A DNA stretch of 64,000 nt from Paraburkholderia sp. (GTDB lineage: Bacteria > Pseudomonadota > Gammaproteobacteria > Burkholderiales > Burkholderiaceae), in NCBI RefSeq assembly GCF_028283785.1, contig NZ_JAPWKB010000005.1, positions 124,001-188,000 of the forward strand, read 5' to 3'. A program made the translations under genes and the position numbers. Positions 24,605 through 33,254 of the stretch are shown here, piece by piece. Under the pieces are notes generated by a model, which ran no database searches, had not been told where the DNA came from, and was given only the letters and a program-made list of their open reading frames with translations. The stretch's first letter is position 1, and every line of letters begins with the position of its first letter.

Positions 24605-26710
24605 ATGACCTCGAAGAATCGCCGTGAGTTTTTGCGTAACGCCGCGCAGCTGGCGGGTTCCGCCACCGCGCTGTCGATGCTGCCCGTGGGCATCCGCAAC
24701 GCGCTTGCCATTCCCGCGAACAACGCGACGGGCAGCATCCGCGATGTCGAACACATCGTGATCCTGATGCAGGAAAACCGTTCGTTCGACCACTACTTCG
24801 GCTCGCTCAAAGGCGTGCGCGGTTTCGGCGACACGCGGACGATTTCGCTGCCCAACGGCAAGCCGGTCTGGTATCAACCGCTCGCCGCCGATCTTGGCTA
24901 CGTGCTGCCGTTTCGTCCGACCGCGCCGAACCTCGGCCTGCAGTTCCTGCAGGATCTCGCGCACGACTGGACCTCGACCCATGCTGCGTGGAACGGCGGC
25001 CGCTACGATCAGTGGGTGCCCGCCAAAGGCACCACGACGATGGCCTACCTCACCCGCGACGACATTCCGTTCCACTATCAGCTGGCCGACGCATTCACCA
25101 TTTGCGACGCCTATCACTGCTCGCTGATGGGCCCGACCGACCCGAACCGCTACTACATGTGGACCGGCTGGGTCGGCAACGACGGCAACGGCGGCGGTCC
25201 CGTGATCGACAATGCGGAAGCCGGTTATAGCTGGTCGACGTTTCCCGAACTGCTGCAGAACGCGGGCATCACGTGGAAGATCTATCAGGACGCGGGCACC
25301 GGTCTCGATGCGAACGGTTCGTGGGGCTGGACCCAGAACGCGTATATCGGCAATTACGGCGACAACTCGCTGCTGTACTTCAACCAGTATCGCAACGCGC
25401 AACCGGGCAATCCGCTGTACGACAACGCGCGCACCGGCACCAATGTATCGGCCGGCGGCACGTACTTCGATATTCTGAAGAAGGACGTGCAAAACAACAC
25501 GCTGCCGCAGGTGTCGTGGATCGTCGCGCCGGAAGCGTATTCCGAGCATCCGAACTGGCCGTCGAACTACGGCGCGTGGTACGTCGATCAGGTGTTGCAG
25601 GTGCTGACGTCGAATCCGGAGATCTGGAGCAAGACGGTGCTGCTGATCAACTTCGATGAAAACGACGGCTTCTTCGATCACCTGTCGCCGCCGTTCGCAG
25701 CGGCGTCGGCGGCAAACGGTCTGTCTACGGTCGACGTCACCCACGACATCTACGCAGGCGATTCCGCCAATCCGTCGGGTCCGTACGGACTCGGGCCGCG
25801 CGTGCCGATGCTGGTCGTGTCGCCGTGGTCGAAAGGCGGATACGTGTGCTCGGAAGTGTTCGATCACACGTCGGTGATCCGCTTTATCGACGCGCGTTTC
25901 GGCAAGCAGCATGCGCTCGCGGAATCGAACATCACGCCGTGGCGTCGTGCCGTGTGCGGCGACCTGACGTCCGCGTTCAACTTCAAGAACCCGAACGACG
26001 CCTTCCCGACGCTGCCATCCACCGCTGCGTACGCGCCGCCCGATCAGACGCGTCACGCCGATTACATTCCGCTGCCGCCGGTAGTTCAGGCGGTGCCGAA
26101 ACAGGAACCCGGCGTGCGCCCTTCGCGCTCGCTCGACTACGAACTGTTCGTGCAGGCTCGCGCGGTGACGCAAGGCAAGCTGCCGATCCGGCTGATCAAC
26201 ACCGGCAAACTCGGCGCGGTGTTTCTCGTCTATTCGGCCAATATCCTGCAAGCGCCGCGCAGCTATACCGTCGAAGCGGGCAAGCGTCTCGACGATCAAC
26301 TCACGCTGAATCTGGACGGCACATACGATTTCACCGTGCATGGGCCGAACGGTTTTCTGCGCCGCTTCGCCGGTCAATTCGTGGCGACCAGCTGGTTCGG
26401 ACACGACACCGCGCGTCCGGACGTCTCGGAAAGCTACGACGTCGCGAACGGCAATCTTCAGTTGCGACTCGCGAACTCCGGCAGCGACCGTTGCCGCTTT
26501 ACGATCGCTAACGCGTACGACACGAATGCGACGATCCAGCATTCGGTGCGCGGCGGCGACGACGATCAGGTGTATCTCGACCTGCGCAAATCGTACGGCT
26601 GGTACGACCTGCTGATCACCGTCGATACCGACGCGCATTTCACGCGCCGTATCGCCGGCCACGTCGAAACGGGCCGTAGCAGCATGAGCGATCCGGCCTT
26701 GGGATCGTAA
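24605..26710 (+). CDS. Tat-exported phosphocholine-specific phospholipase C
   Basis: 701-residue non-haemolytic-type phospholipase C (PlcN/PlcH family) that hydrolyses phosphatidylcholine outside the cytoplasm. A twin-arginine leader (KNRREFLRNA, about residues 1-35) is followed by the phosphoesterase core with the metal-site motif MQENRSFDHYFG near residues 55-66. Conserved FDENDGFFDHL near residue 350 also belongs to the metal site. The C-terminal third has two DUF756-like beta domains. AAGGAC precedes the ATG. Full length is normal. The next gene, convergent, encodes another enzyme of the same phosphoesterase superfamily. Confidence 0.93.
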   Translation: MTSKNRREFLRNAAQLAGSATALSMLPVGIRNALAIPANNATGSIRDVEHIVILMQENRSFDHYFGSLKGVRGFGDTRTISLPNGKPVWYQPLAADLGYVLPFRPTAPNLGLQFLQDLAHDWTSTHAAWNGGRYDQWVPAKGTTTMAYLTRDDIPFHYQLADAFTICDAYHCSLMGPTDPNRYYMWTGWVGNDGNGGGPVIDNAEAGYSWSTFPELLQNAGITWKIYQDAGTGLDANGSWGWTQNAYIGNYGDNSLLYFNQYRNAQPGNPLYDNARTGTNVSAGGTYFDILKKDVQNNTLPQVSWIVAPEAYSEHPNWPSNYGAWYVDQVLQVLTSNPEIWSKTVLLINFDENDGFFDHLSPPFAAASAANGLSTVDVTHDIYAGDSANPSGPYGLGPRVPMLVVSPWSKGGYVCSEVFDHTSVIRFIDARFGKQHALAESNITPWRRAVCGDLTSAFNFKNPNDAFPTLPSTAAYAPPDQTRHADYIPLPPVVQAVPKQEPGVRPSRSLDYELFVQARAVTQGKLPIRLINTGKLGAVFLVYSANILQAPRSYTVEAGKRLDDQLTLNLDGTYDFTVHGPNGFLRRFAGQFVATSWFGHDTARPDVSESYDVANGNLQLRLANSGSDRCRFTIANAYDTNATIQHSVRGGDDDQVYLDLRKSYGWYDLLITVDTDAHFTRRIAGHVETGRSSMSDPALGS

Positions 26711-26715
26711 GTTTT

Positions 26716-26737
26716 AGCCCTTGATACAAGGGCTTTT
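26716..26737 (+). terminator. Intrinsic terminator after phospholipase C
   Basis: Stem agccctt (26716-26722) with aagggct (26728-26734), a five-base loop and a TTTT run, immediately after the phospholipase stop. Confidence 0.75.
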
Positions 26738-26751
26738 GTTCGGGTGGATAA

Positions 26752-26790
26752 AAAAACGGCGCGATGTGATAAACACATCGCACCGTTTTT
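26752..26790. terminator. Bidirectional terminator between converging genes
   Basis: Stem gcgatgtg (26761-26768) with cacatcgc (26774-26781), extended by acgg/ccgt outer pairs. It is flanked by an A-run on the left and a T-run on the right, so it works on both strands. It separates the phospholipase C and phosphoesterase genes. Confidence 0.85.
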
Positions 26791-26825
26791 ATCGACTGCG
26801 TTGAAACAGGCTTCCGGCGTCCCGC

Positions 26826-28391
26826 TTACTGCGAGAAATCCAGCGCCGCGGTCAGATCGCCCATCGACTTGCCGCCTGCCGCGACCAGTGCGTTGTCGCG
26901 CGAGACCAGGCCGGCCAGCTTCGGCAGCGCGTAGCGCGTCGTGATCAGACGCAGGATCGACGTCGTGTCGTATTGCGTGTGATCGACGAAGCCCTTCTTC
27001 GCGTACGGCGAAATCACGAGTGCCGGAATCCGCGTGCCTGGACCCCAACGGTCGCCCTTCGGCGGCGACACGTGATCCCAGAAACCGCCGTTTTCGTCGT
27101 ACGTCACCACCACGACCATGTTCTTCCACTGCGGGCTGGCTTGCAGATGCGCAATCACGTTCGCGATGTGCGCGTCGCCCGACGCCACGTCCGTATAACC
27201 GGCGTGTTCGTTCAGGTTGCCCTGCGGCTTGTAGAAGCTGACGGACGGCAGCGTGCCGGCGTCGATCGTCTTGATGAACTCCGCGCCGTCCTTGCCGCCG
27301 TCGAGCAGGTGCGTCGCCCGATTGGTCGTGCCCGGTGCGAGGTCGGCGAAGTAGTTGAACGGCTGATGGTGCGTCTGGAAGTTCGGCGACACGTTCACGC
27401 CATAGGTCATGTTCGCGCGATCGGCCAGCGCCGCCGCCCACGAACCGCCGTACCATGCCCACGACACGCCCGCGTTGTTCAGCAGATCGCCGATATGCTG
27501 CTGCGTTTGCGGCGGCAGCACCGACGCCGACGTCGGATCGGCCAGCGTCGCGTCGCCGCCCGAAGCCGGCGACACCGAGCTCGGTTGATACGGCGGCTGC
27601 ATCGTGTTGATCGCGTAGAAGTCAGGCGTCAGCGCGCCGGAATTCTTGAACTTCGGAATGCCCGTGATCGCCGAGGCCGGCGAATTCGACGCCAGCGTCA
27701 GCGACACGCCGTCCGGATCCACCGACGAGATCGAACCCTTCGCGACGCTGGTATCGGCGTTCGCGTAGAACGGCGTACACGCGCACACGAGCCATTGGTG
27801 GTTCAGGAACGAACCGCCGAACGCGCCCATGAAGAAGTTATCGGCCAGCGTGAATTGCTGCGCGATCTTGTACAGCGGCAGCTTGTCGGCGTTGGTGTTG
27901 TAGTGGCCCATCACGAGACCGCCCGAATCGGCCCACGCGGCGAACATGTCGTTCTTGCCGCCGTGAATCTGCATCTGGTTCTCGTAGAACCGGTGATACA
28001 GATCGCGCGTCGTCACCGACAGTGCCGTGTTGAAACCCGCGGCGTCGTCGATCGCGAAGGTTGCGTTCGCAAGGTTGTCCGTCATCGCTTCGGTGACGGC
28101 GGGCGTGATGCCGGTCGCGGTCAGACCGCCCCAGATCTTCGGCAACGTGCTCAGCACCGTTCCGTCGCGATCGAGTTGCTGCGCGCTCGCGGCCGTCACG
28201 CTCTGCAAGCCGTTGGCGTTCGGGAAATTGCCGTACAGATTGTCGAAGCTGCGGTTTTCGGCGTAAATGACGACGATGTTCTTCACCGACGTCAGGTCAG
28301 TCTTCTTGTCGGCGTTGCCGCCGCACGCGTACAGTCCGAAAGCGATCGACGCTGCAAGCGGAATGGCGAGCGCGAGTGTTCTGTTATTCAT
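26826..28391 (-). CDS. Phosphoesterase-family acid phosphatase (AcpA-like), exported
   Basis: 521-residue member of the phosphoesterase superfamily that includes phospholipase C and the AcpA acid phosphatases. The hydrophobic leader ends in LYAC (Cys23), a possible lipobox. Metal-site motifs are VVIYAENRSFDNLYG near residue 45 and TYDENGGFWDHVSPP near residue 440. It is shorter than the neighbouring phospholipase and lacks its C-terminal beta domains, which favours a phosphatase. It shares a 230-base divergent promoter region with the di-haem peroxidase. Exact substrate is not deducible. Confidence 0.87.
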   Translation of the reverse strand: MNNRTLALAIPLAASIAFGLYACGGNADKKTDLTSVKNIVVIYAENRSFDNLYGNFPNANGLQSVTAASAQQLDRDGTVLSTLPKIWGGLTATGITPAVTEAMTDNLANATFAIDDAAGFNTALSVTTRDLYHRFYENQMQIHGGKNDMFAAWADSGGLVMGHYNTNADKLPLYKIAQQFTLADNFFMGAFGGSFLNHQWLVCACTPFYANADTSVAKGSISSVDPDGVSLTLASNSPASAITGIPKFKNSGALTPDFYAINTMQPPYQPSSVSPASGGDATLADPTSASVLPPQTQQHIGDLLNNAGVSWAWYGGSWAAALADRANMTYGVNVSPNFQTHHQPFNYFADLAPGTTNRATHLLDGGKDGAEFIKTIDAGTLPSVSFYKPQGNLNEHAGYTDVASGDAHIANVIAHLQASPQWKNMVVVVTYDENGGFWDHVSPPKGDRWGPGTRIPALVISPYAKKGFVDHTQYDTTSILRLITTRYALPKLAGLVSRDNALVAAGGKSMGDLTAALDFSQ

Positions 28392-28624
28392 CGAATGGTC
28401 TCTGTCGTTGGGGAACCGGTGTTTTACAAATAGCCCGAATCAATCTTTCTATCGGATTACCGGTGGCGAAGTATCGCAATGCCATTTGACAGATCGATGT
28501 AATGTCCCTTTCATCGCGTAAGCATTCGTGCCGTTTCGTAAAATGTTTGCAAGCTTGCGGCGATGTCATGTCGCAGTCACATTTTCGACTTACGCTTCGG
28601 CTTCCTTTCTCTGGCCTTACGCTC

Positions 28625-29974
28625 ATGCTGCGCTTTGCCCGATCGCTGATGCCCGCTCGTCATTTCGTCACTCCCACGGTTCGCCGGTCGGCCGCAGCGT
28701 CGGTCTTGATGACCGGCGCGGTCTCGATCGCGCTGCTCCAACTCGCGGGCTGCGATTCGCGCGCCGCGCAATCGAGCCCTGCCGCCTCGACGCAACCGCC
28801 CGCGATTCAACAGGTCGCCGCACCCGTGTCGGGCCAGACGCGCGCGCAGGTGTTCAGGCAGGTCAAACAGATGACGGTACTCGGCGAGAAGCTGTTCTTC
28901 GATCCGTCGCTGTCCGGTTCGGGCAAGCTCGCGTGCGCGTCGTGCCATAGCCCGCAACATGCGTTCGGGCCGCCTAACGCGCTGTCGGTGCAACTCGGCG
29001 GTTCGGATATGCGTCGGGCCGGATTCCGCGCGGTGCCGTCGCTGAAGTATCTGCAATCGGTGCCGCAATTCACCGAGCACTTTCACGACTCCGACGACGA
29101 AGGCGACGAAAGCATCGATGCCGGTCCGACCGGCGGTCTGACGTGGGACGGTCGCGTCGATCATGGCGCGGATCAGGCGAAGATTCCGCTGACCTCGTCG
29201 TTCGAAATGGGCAGCACGCCCGCGAAAGTGGTGGCCGCAGCGAAGGCCGCGCCGTATGCCGACTCGATGCGCGAAGCCTTCGGCGCAAACATCTTCGACG
29301 ACGACGCGAAAGCATTCAACGCGATCCTGCGCTCGCTCGAAGCGTTCGAGCAGGCGCCGCAAGCCTTCTATCCGTACACCAGCAAGTACGACGCGTTTCT
29401 TGCCGGCAAGACGCAATTGACCGCCGCCGAAATGCGCGGCCTTCAGCTGTTCAACGACGAGAACAAAGGTAATTGCGCGTCGTGCCACATCAGCCAGCGC
29501 GCGAAAGACGGCACGCCGCCGCAGTTCAGCGACTTCGGCCTGATCGCGATCGGCGTGCCGCGCAACCGCGCATTGCCGATCAACAAGGATCCGAAGTATT
29601 ACGACCTCGGCGCATGCGGCCCTGAACGTCAGGACCTGAAAGGCGACGCCGAGTATTGCGGGATTTTCCGCACGCCGTCGCTGCGTAACGTCGCGACGCG
29701 CAAGGTGTTCTTCCATAACGGCATCTATCACTCGCTCGACGAAGTGGTTCGCTTCTACGTGGAGCGCGATACGAATCCGGAGAAGTTCTATCCCGTCGTG
29801 CACGGCAAGGTCCAAAAGTACGACGATCTGCCGAAGCAATACTGGACGAACCTGAATACCGATCCGCCGTTCGATCGCAAGAAGGGCGACAAGCCCGCAC
29901 TGGACGAAACCGAAATCAAGGACGTGGTGGCCTTCCTGAACACGCTGACCGACGGTTATCAGCAGACGAAATAA
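28625..29974 (+). CDS. Di-haem cytochrome c peroxidase family lipoprotein (CcpA/MauG)
   Basis: 449-residue periplasmic protein with two CASCH haem c sites (Cys104/Cys107/His108 and Cys284/Cys287/His288), the layout of bacterial di-haem peroxidases that reduce hydrogen peroxide with electrons from cytochromes c. The start at 28625 gives a basic region, a hydrophobic stretch and a lipobox LAGC with Cys43; upstream in-frame starts would add implausible sequence. A C-terminal FYVERDTNPEKFYP motif is typical of the subgroup often found with phosphatases. It is divergent from the AcpA-like gene and ends at a good terminator. Confidence 0.9.
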   Translation: MLRFARSLMPARHFVTPTVRRSAAASVLMTGAVSIALLQLAGCDSRAAQSSPAASTQPPAIQQVAAPVSGQTRAQVFRQVKQMTVLGEKLFFDPSLSGSGKLACASCHSPQHAFGPPNALSVQLGGSDMRRAGFRAVPSLKYLQSVPQFTEHFHDSDDEGDESIDAGPTGGLTWDGRVDHGADQAKIPLTSSFEMGSTPAKVVAAAKAAPYADSMREAFGANIFDDDAKAFNAILRSLEAFEQAPQAFYPYTSKYDAFLAGKTQLTAAEMRGLQLFNDENKGNCASCHISQRAKDGTPPQFSDFGLIAIGVPRNRALPINKDPKYYDLGACGPERQDLKGDAEYCGIFRTPSLRNVATRKVFFHNGIYHSLDEVVRFYVERDTNPEKFYPVVHGKVQKYDDLPKQYWTNLNTDPPFDRKKGDKPALDETEIKDVVAFLNTLTDGYQQTK

Positions 29975-30003
29975 GCGTCGCCGCCTGATTTTTTGCCTGA
30001 CTG

Positions 30004-30037
30004 CGACCCGCGACGTCGATGACGCGCGGGTCGTTTT
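30004..30037 (+). terminator. Intrinsic terminator after the di-haem peroxidase
   Basis: Stem cgacccgcg (30004-30012) with cgcgggtcg (30025-30033) followed by TTTT, 30 bases after the stop codon. Confidence 0.85.
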
Positions 30038-30191
30038 CATTTGACGCCGACGGCGCTCACGCTGTATTTACCGACCGCCCTCACGCGCTGTGACAAACCG
30101 TCGCAGCACGTGAGGGCACGCGCTTTCCGCGACTTTCCCGCGCTTCCCAAGCCTTACTCAAAGGCCACCCCATCGATTTCCACAACGCGTC

Positions 30192-30229
30192 GCAAATCGC
30201 ATCCCGTCGCGATACGCGATGCGATTTGC
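30192..30229. repeat. Perfect 12-bp inverted repeat in the intergenic region
   Basis: gcaaatcgcatc (30192-30203) pairs with gatgcgatttgc (30218-30229) around a 14-base loop. No T-run follows. It lies between the peroxidase terminator and the cupin promoter and could be an RNA hairpin or protein site. The rest of 30038-30291 shows nothing else recognisable. Confidence 0.55.
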
Positions 30230-30292
30230 CGCATCCGCGTTCCGGGTCGAATTTCCCCGCTTGCAGCGTCGCCGAAATCCGATTATCTTCTC

Positions 30293-30317
30293 AACTACGA
30301 TATGTAATGTCGTAGTT
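30293..30317. promoter_or_regulatory. Candidate operator upstream of the cupin gene
   Basis: AACTACGA-N9-TCGTAGTT, an 8-bp perfect inverted repeat about 57 bases before the cupin ATG, in AT-rich sequence that should hold the promoter. The regulator is unknown; the dimensions suit a small winged-helix repressor. Confidence 0.5.
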
Positions 30318-30373
30318 CAAATGAAATTCAGACGGCGCACGGTGCGCCACGCAAACCGCATTGGAGAGATGAA

Positions 30374-30805
30374 ATGAAATCGTTCAGGTCAGTCCTCGTC
30401 GCAACGTCCGCAGCGCTTGCCGTTCTCGTCGCGACACCCGGCGCATGGGCGCATGGCGTCGAAGGCGCGCGCGAGCACATCACGCCGGCGTTCCAGACGC
30501 CGATCGTCAACGTGCCGGGCAAAACCATGACGGCGGTTGTCGTGGATTACAAGCCGGGCGGCGTGTCGCCGTCGCATCGTCATGGACAGGCATTCGTGGT
30601 CGGTTATGTGCTGCAAGGCGCGATCCGCAGCCAGGTCGACAACGGCGAATCGCGCGTCTACAAGGCCGGCGAATCGTGGACCGAAGCGCCGGGCGCGCAT
30701 CACATGGTCAGTGAAAACGCCAGCAAGACACAGCCCGCAAAACTGCTCGCCATCTTCGTCGCGGACGACGGCGACAAAGACCTGGTGATGTGGGACAAGA
30801 AGTAA
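30374..30805 (+). CDS. Exported cupin-domain protein
   Basis: 143-residue single-domain cupin with a signal peptide (about residues 1-26, cleavage near AWA|HG). The metal-binding cupin 1 motif has SPSHRHGQAFVVGYVLQG and cupin 2 contains EAPGAHHMV. It probably binds a metal in the periplasm; the reaction is unknown. GGAGAG precedes the ATG. It lies 80 bases before the azoreductase gene and behind a palindromic operator candidate, so the two are probably expressed together. Confidence 0.85.
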   Translation: MKSFRSVLVATSAALAVLVATPGAWAHGVEGAREHITPAFQTPIVNVPGKTMTAVVVDYKPGGVSPSHRHGQAFVVGYVLQGAIRSQVDNGESRVYKAGESWTEAPGAHHMVSENASKTQPAKLLAIFVADDGDKDLVMWDKK

Positions 30806-30885
30806 GCGCTATTCGCGTCGCGTGTCGCATTTCGCATGTCGCGATGCGCCGAACGAGGTCACTTCCAATTTTTTAAAGGCATGTC

Positions 30886-31557
30886 ATGAAGCTGTTTCAC
30901 GTCGACTCCAGCGCGAAGCGCGAGCACTCCAATTCGCGTGCGTTGTCGCGCCAGTTCATCGACACTCTGCGTCGGCAAGGGGTCGATGTGGAAGTCGATT
31001 ATCTCGACGTCACCGTCGATACCCCGGCGCATGTGACCGAAGCATTCGCGATCGCGACTTACCGCGCGGAAAGCGAGCGAACGGCCGACATGAAAACGAC
31101 GCTCGCCGCCTCCGACGCGCTGTGCCGGCGCCTGCTCGAAGCCGATGCTTTGCTGTTCGCTATGCCGATGTACAACTGGTCGATGCCGTCGGTATTCAAG
31201 GCATTTATCGACAACGTGACGCGTACCGGTCTCACGTACAAGTATTCGGCGGACGGGCAGATCATCGGTCAGTTGAGCCGCCAGAAAGTGTTGTTCCTGA
31301 CCACGCGCGGCGCGGACTTGCGTGCGGGCAGTCCGTTCGCGTCGATGGATGCGTTGACGCCTGCGCTGAAGGCGTCGTTCGGTTTTATCGGCGTCGGCGA
31401 ACCGACCTTCGTCGATGCGCAGCCGCTGCAATTCTCCGACCCGCAATCGCGTGCCGAAGCGTTGGTTCGCGCCCAGCACGAACTCGCCGACGTCGCCGCG
31501 CAATGGGCCGTCTGGGAACGCGAACGGATTGCCGGAAAAGAATTGATCGACGCGTGA
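30886..31557 (+). CDS. FMN-dependent NADH-azoreductase (AzoR family)
   Basis: 223-residue flavodoxin-fold quinone/azo reductase. The N-terminal FMN-binding motif is HVDSSAKREHSNSRALS (residues 4-20), the second flavin contact is MPMYNWSMPSVFKAFID near residues 94-110, and FLTTRGADLRAGSP is typical of AzoR. AAAGG precedes the start. It reduces quinones by two electrons in the cytoplasm and so protects from redox cycling. It is convergent with an Rrf2-type regulator from which it is separated by two terminators. Confidence 0.9.
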   Translation: MKLFHVDSSAKREHSNSRALSRQFIDTLRRQGVDVEVDYLDVTVDTPAHVTEAFAIATYRAESERTADMKTTLAASDALCRRLLEADALLFAMPMYNWSMPSVFKAFIDNVTRTGLTYKYSADGQIIGQLSRQKVLFLTTRGADLRAGSPFASMDALTPALKASFGFIGVGEPTFVDAQPLQFSDPQSRAEALVRAQHELADVAAQWAVWERERIAGKELIDA

Positions 31558-31579
31558 TACGCGTTTCGATCAGTAAAAC

Positions 31580-31604
31580 GCGCCGCAGATTGCGGCGCTT
31601 TTTT
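31580..31604 (+). terminator. Intrinsic terminator after the azoreductase
   Basis: Stem gcgccgca (31580-31587) with tgcggcgc (31591-31598), a three-base loop and a six-T run. Confidence 0.88.
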
Positions 31605-31642
31605 ATGGGTGTTTGCGGAGCGTGTCTGGACCGTGCGGGCAT

Positions 31643-31665
31643 AAAAAAAGCGGCGCATGCGCCGC
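31643..31665 (-). terminator. Intrinsic terminator of the Rrf2 regulator gene
   Basis: Read on the minus strand, the 16-base palindrome gcggcgcatgcgccgc (31650-31665) is followed by seven T. It lies about 30 bases beyond the Rrf2 stop codon. Confidence 0.8.
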
Positions 31666-31694
31666 GATTCAAACCTCGCACTCACCGCGAACCG

Positions 31695-32237
31695 CTATTC
31701 GGCATCAGCCGATGCGCCGCGATCGCGCCGCCGGTTTGCCGACCGGCCCTTCAGCCACTTCACCACTTGCGGACCGTGCGTGCGCGGCGCCTTGGCCGTC
31801 ACGCGCGACGATAGATCCGCCAGCGACTGCGCTGCCAGCGATTCGCGCATGCGCTTGTCGGCCTGCTGCATGACCGCGTGAATCGAACACACACCGCTCG
31901 TCGCCCAACCCGGCACGCTCTCGCCGAATACCGCGCAACGCCCGCGAATTTCCTTGCACTCGAACAGCGGCTTGTCGCCGTCGATGGCGATCACCACGTC
32001 GAGCACCGAAATCTCGCTCGCGGGACGCGCCAGCGCGACGCCGCCCTTCGCGCCTTCCGTTGCGATCACGAGGCCCGCCTTGTGCAGCTTCGTAAACAGC
32101 TTCGCGACGTAATCTGCGGGAACGCCCTGCAATTCCGCGAGATCGCGCACGCTCGCCTCGGGCGCGCCATCAGACGGCTCCGTCAGATACAGCAGGCAAT
32201 GCAGGCCGTATTCGACCCCCGAACTGATATGCGACAT
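31695..32237 (-). CDS. Rrf2-family transcriptional regulator with three Cys (probable Fe-S sensor)
   Basis: 180-residue winged-helix regulator of the Rrf2/IscR/NsrR family. The helix-turn-helix covers about residues 25-60 (VRDLAELQGVPADYVAKLF). Three cysteines at 94, 101 and 117 could hold an iron-sulfur cluster, but their spacing (C-x6-C-x15-C) is wider than in IscR. A basic C-terminal tail of about 40 residues is extra. The start at 32237 (MSHISSG) is preferred over an upstream TTG because GGAG lies six bases before it and the family begins here. It probably senses redox or nitrosative stress; its neighbour is an azoreductase. Confidence 0.87.
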   Translation of the reverse strand: MSHISSGVEYGLHCLLYLTEPSDGAPEASVRDLAELQGVPADYVAKLFTKLHKAGLVIATEGAKGGVALARPASEISVLDVVIAIDGDKPLFECKEIRGRCAVFGESVPGWATSGVCSIHAVMQQADKRMRESLAAQSLADLSSRVTAKAPRTHGPQVVKWLKGRSANRRRDRGASADAE

Positions 32238-32258
32238 GTTCAACTCCGACTTCAATTA

Positions 32259-32269
32259 TCTAAGTTAGA
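32259..32269. promoter_or_regulatory. Candidate Rrf2 autoregulatory palindrome
   Basis: TCTAA-G-TTAGA, a perfect 11-base palindrome some 22 bases upstream of the Rrf2 start codon, placed where a repressor would block its own promoter. The AT-rich composition matches sites of this family. Single occurrence. Confidence 0.42.
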
Positions 32270-32663
32270 GTACGCGTTTTCAGGCAACGGCGCAACGCCG
32301 GAAACAATGCTTCGACGCAGTCCTCGATGCGCGCCGCGCTCCCGCAGGCCCGCTCAAAAATCGCACGCACGTTCGATGTCCGACGACCCGCTTGCAGAGG
32401 GATTTGTTCTATTTCCTGCAAAGGCGATTCTCAAACGACACCCTTAACTAACTGGTGAGTACAGGGCAAAATGTCGCGCTTGAGCAGTGCGCGCTTCGGC
32501 CGCATTGAGAAATCCGATGTACTCGCGGTCCGCAGTGGACAGATGCCGCCGCGCCGGTCCAACAGGTCAAACGCCTGTTCGACATATGCACGCACACGGT
32601 CAGGGCATTTACCTGCCCGCTGTCCTACACTGATTGAACCCGCGACGTCCCCACACAAGAGCC
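32270..32663. other. Intergenic stretch, possible decayed gene
   Basis: About 390 bases with no intact gene. On the minus strand, 32449-32600 reads as protein-like sequence split between two frames: one has VRAYVEQAFDLLDRR, the next has STADREYIGFLNAAEARTAQ and ends at a stop near 32449. This might be a frameshifted remnant, but no family is recognised. The right part must hold the promoter of the dehydrogenase operon. Confidence 0.3.
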
Positions 32664-33242
32664 ATGACCCACACTCCTCAAGGCGAGCCGCCGGCTTTGC
32701 CCCCGAGCGCGCCATCCCGGCGTCAGTTCCTGATGCGCGCGGCGGTCGCCGTTGCGTTCGGTGCGAGCCTGACGGCCGCCGGTCTGCGTTCGCCGTTGCT
32801 GTCGAAAGCGTTCGCGGACGGCACGCCCGGCGCGGCAACCGATGCCGGCTTCGACACGTTCATGAAGGTCTCGCTGTATCTGACCGGCAAGACGTCGCTC
32901 GACACGGATCTCGGTCACGCGATCTACACCGGTCTGATCGACGACGACGCAAACTTTGTCAGCCAGTTGAATGCATTGAATGCGCTGCTGGCCGCCACGC
33001 CCACCCCGGCAGGCGACCTGCAAAAAACTCTCGACGACCAGCACGCCGACCTCGCGACCGTTCCGAAACGCATCATGCCCGCGTGGTATCTGGGCGTGGT
33101 GGGACGTGGCGCGAAGGCACGCACGGTCGCTTACGAGCACGCGCTGATGTATCCGCCGATCGCCGACGTGATCGTGATGCCGAGCTACGCCCGTGGCGTG
33201 CCCGGCTACTGGGCGCAGCCGCCGAAATTCTCCCATTCCTGA
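32664..33242 (+). CDS. Small (gamma) Tat subunit of a three-subunit FAD-dependent dehydrogenase
   Basis: 192-residue protein with a twin-arginine leader (Arg19-Arg20, SRRQFLMRAAV) followed by a helical domain of the sorbitol/glucose dehydrogenase small-subunit family. Its partner flavoprotein has no signal of its own, and in Burkholderia FAD-glucose dehydrogenase the gamma subunit carries it through the Tat system. Hallmarks are FDTFMKVSLYLTG and the C-terminal PSYARGVPGYWAQPP. The start at 32664 is chosen because the leader is then of normal length. Twelve bases separate it from the flavoprotein gene. Confidence 0.88.
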   Translation: MTHTPQGEPPALPPSAPSRRQFLMRAAVAVAFGASLTAAGLRSPLLSKAFADGTPGAATDAGFDTFMKVSLYLTGKTSLDTDLGHAIYTGLIDDDANFVSQLNALNALLAATPTPAGDLQKTLDDQHADLATVPKRIMPAWYLGVVGRGAKARTVAYEHALMYPPIADVIVMPSYARGVPGYWAQPPKFSHS

Positions 33243-33254
33243 TCAGAGTCATCC

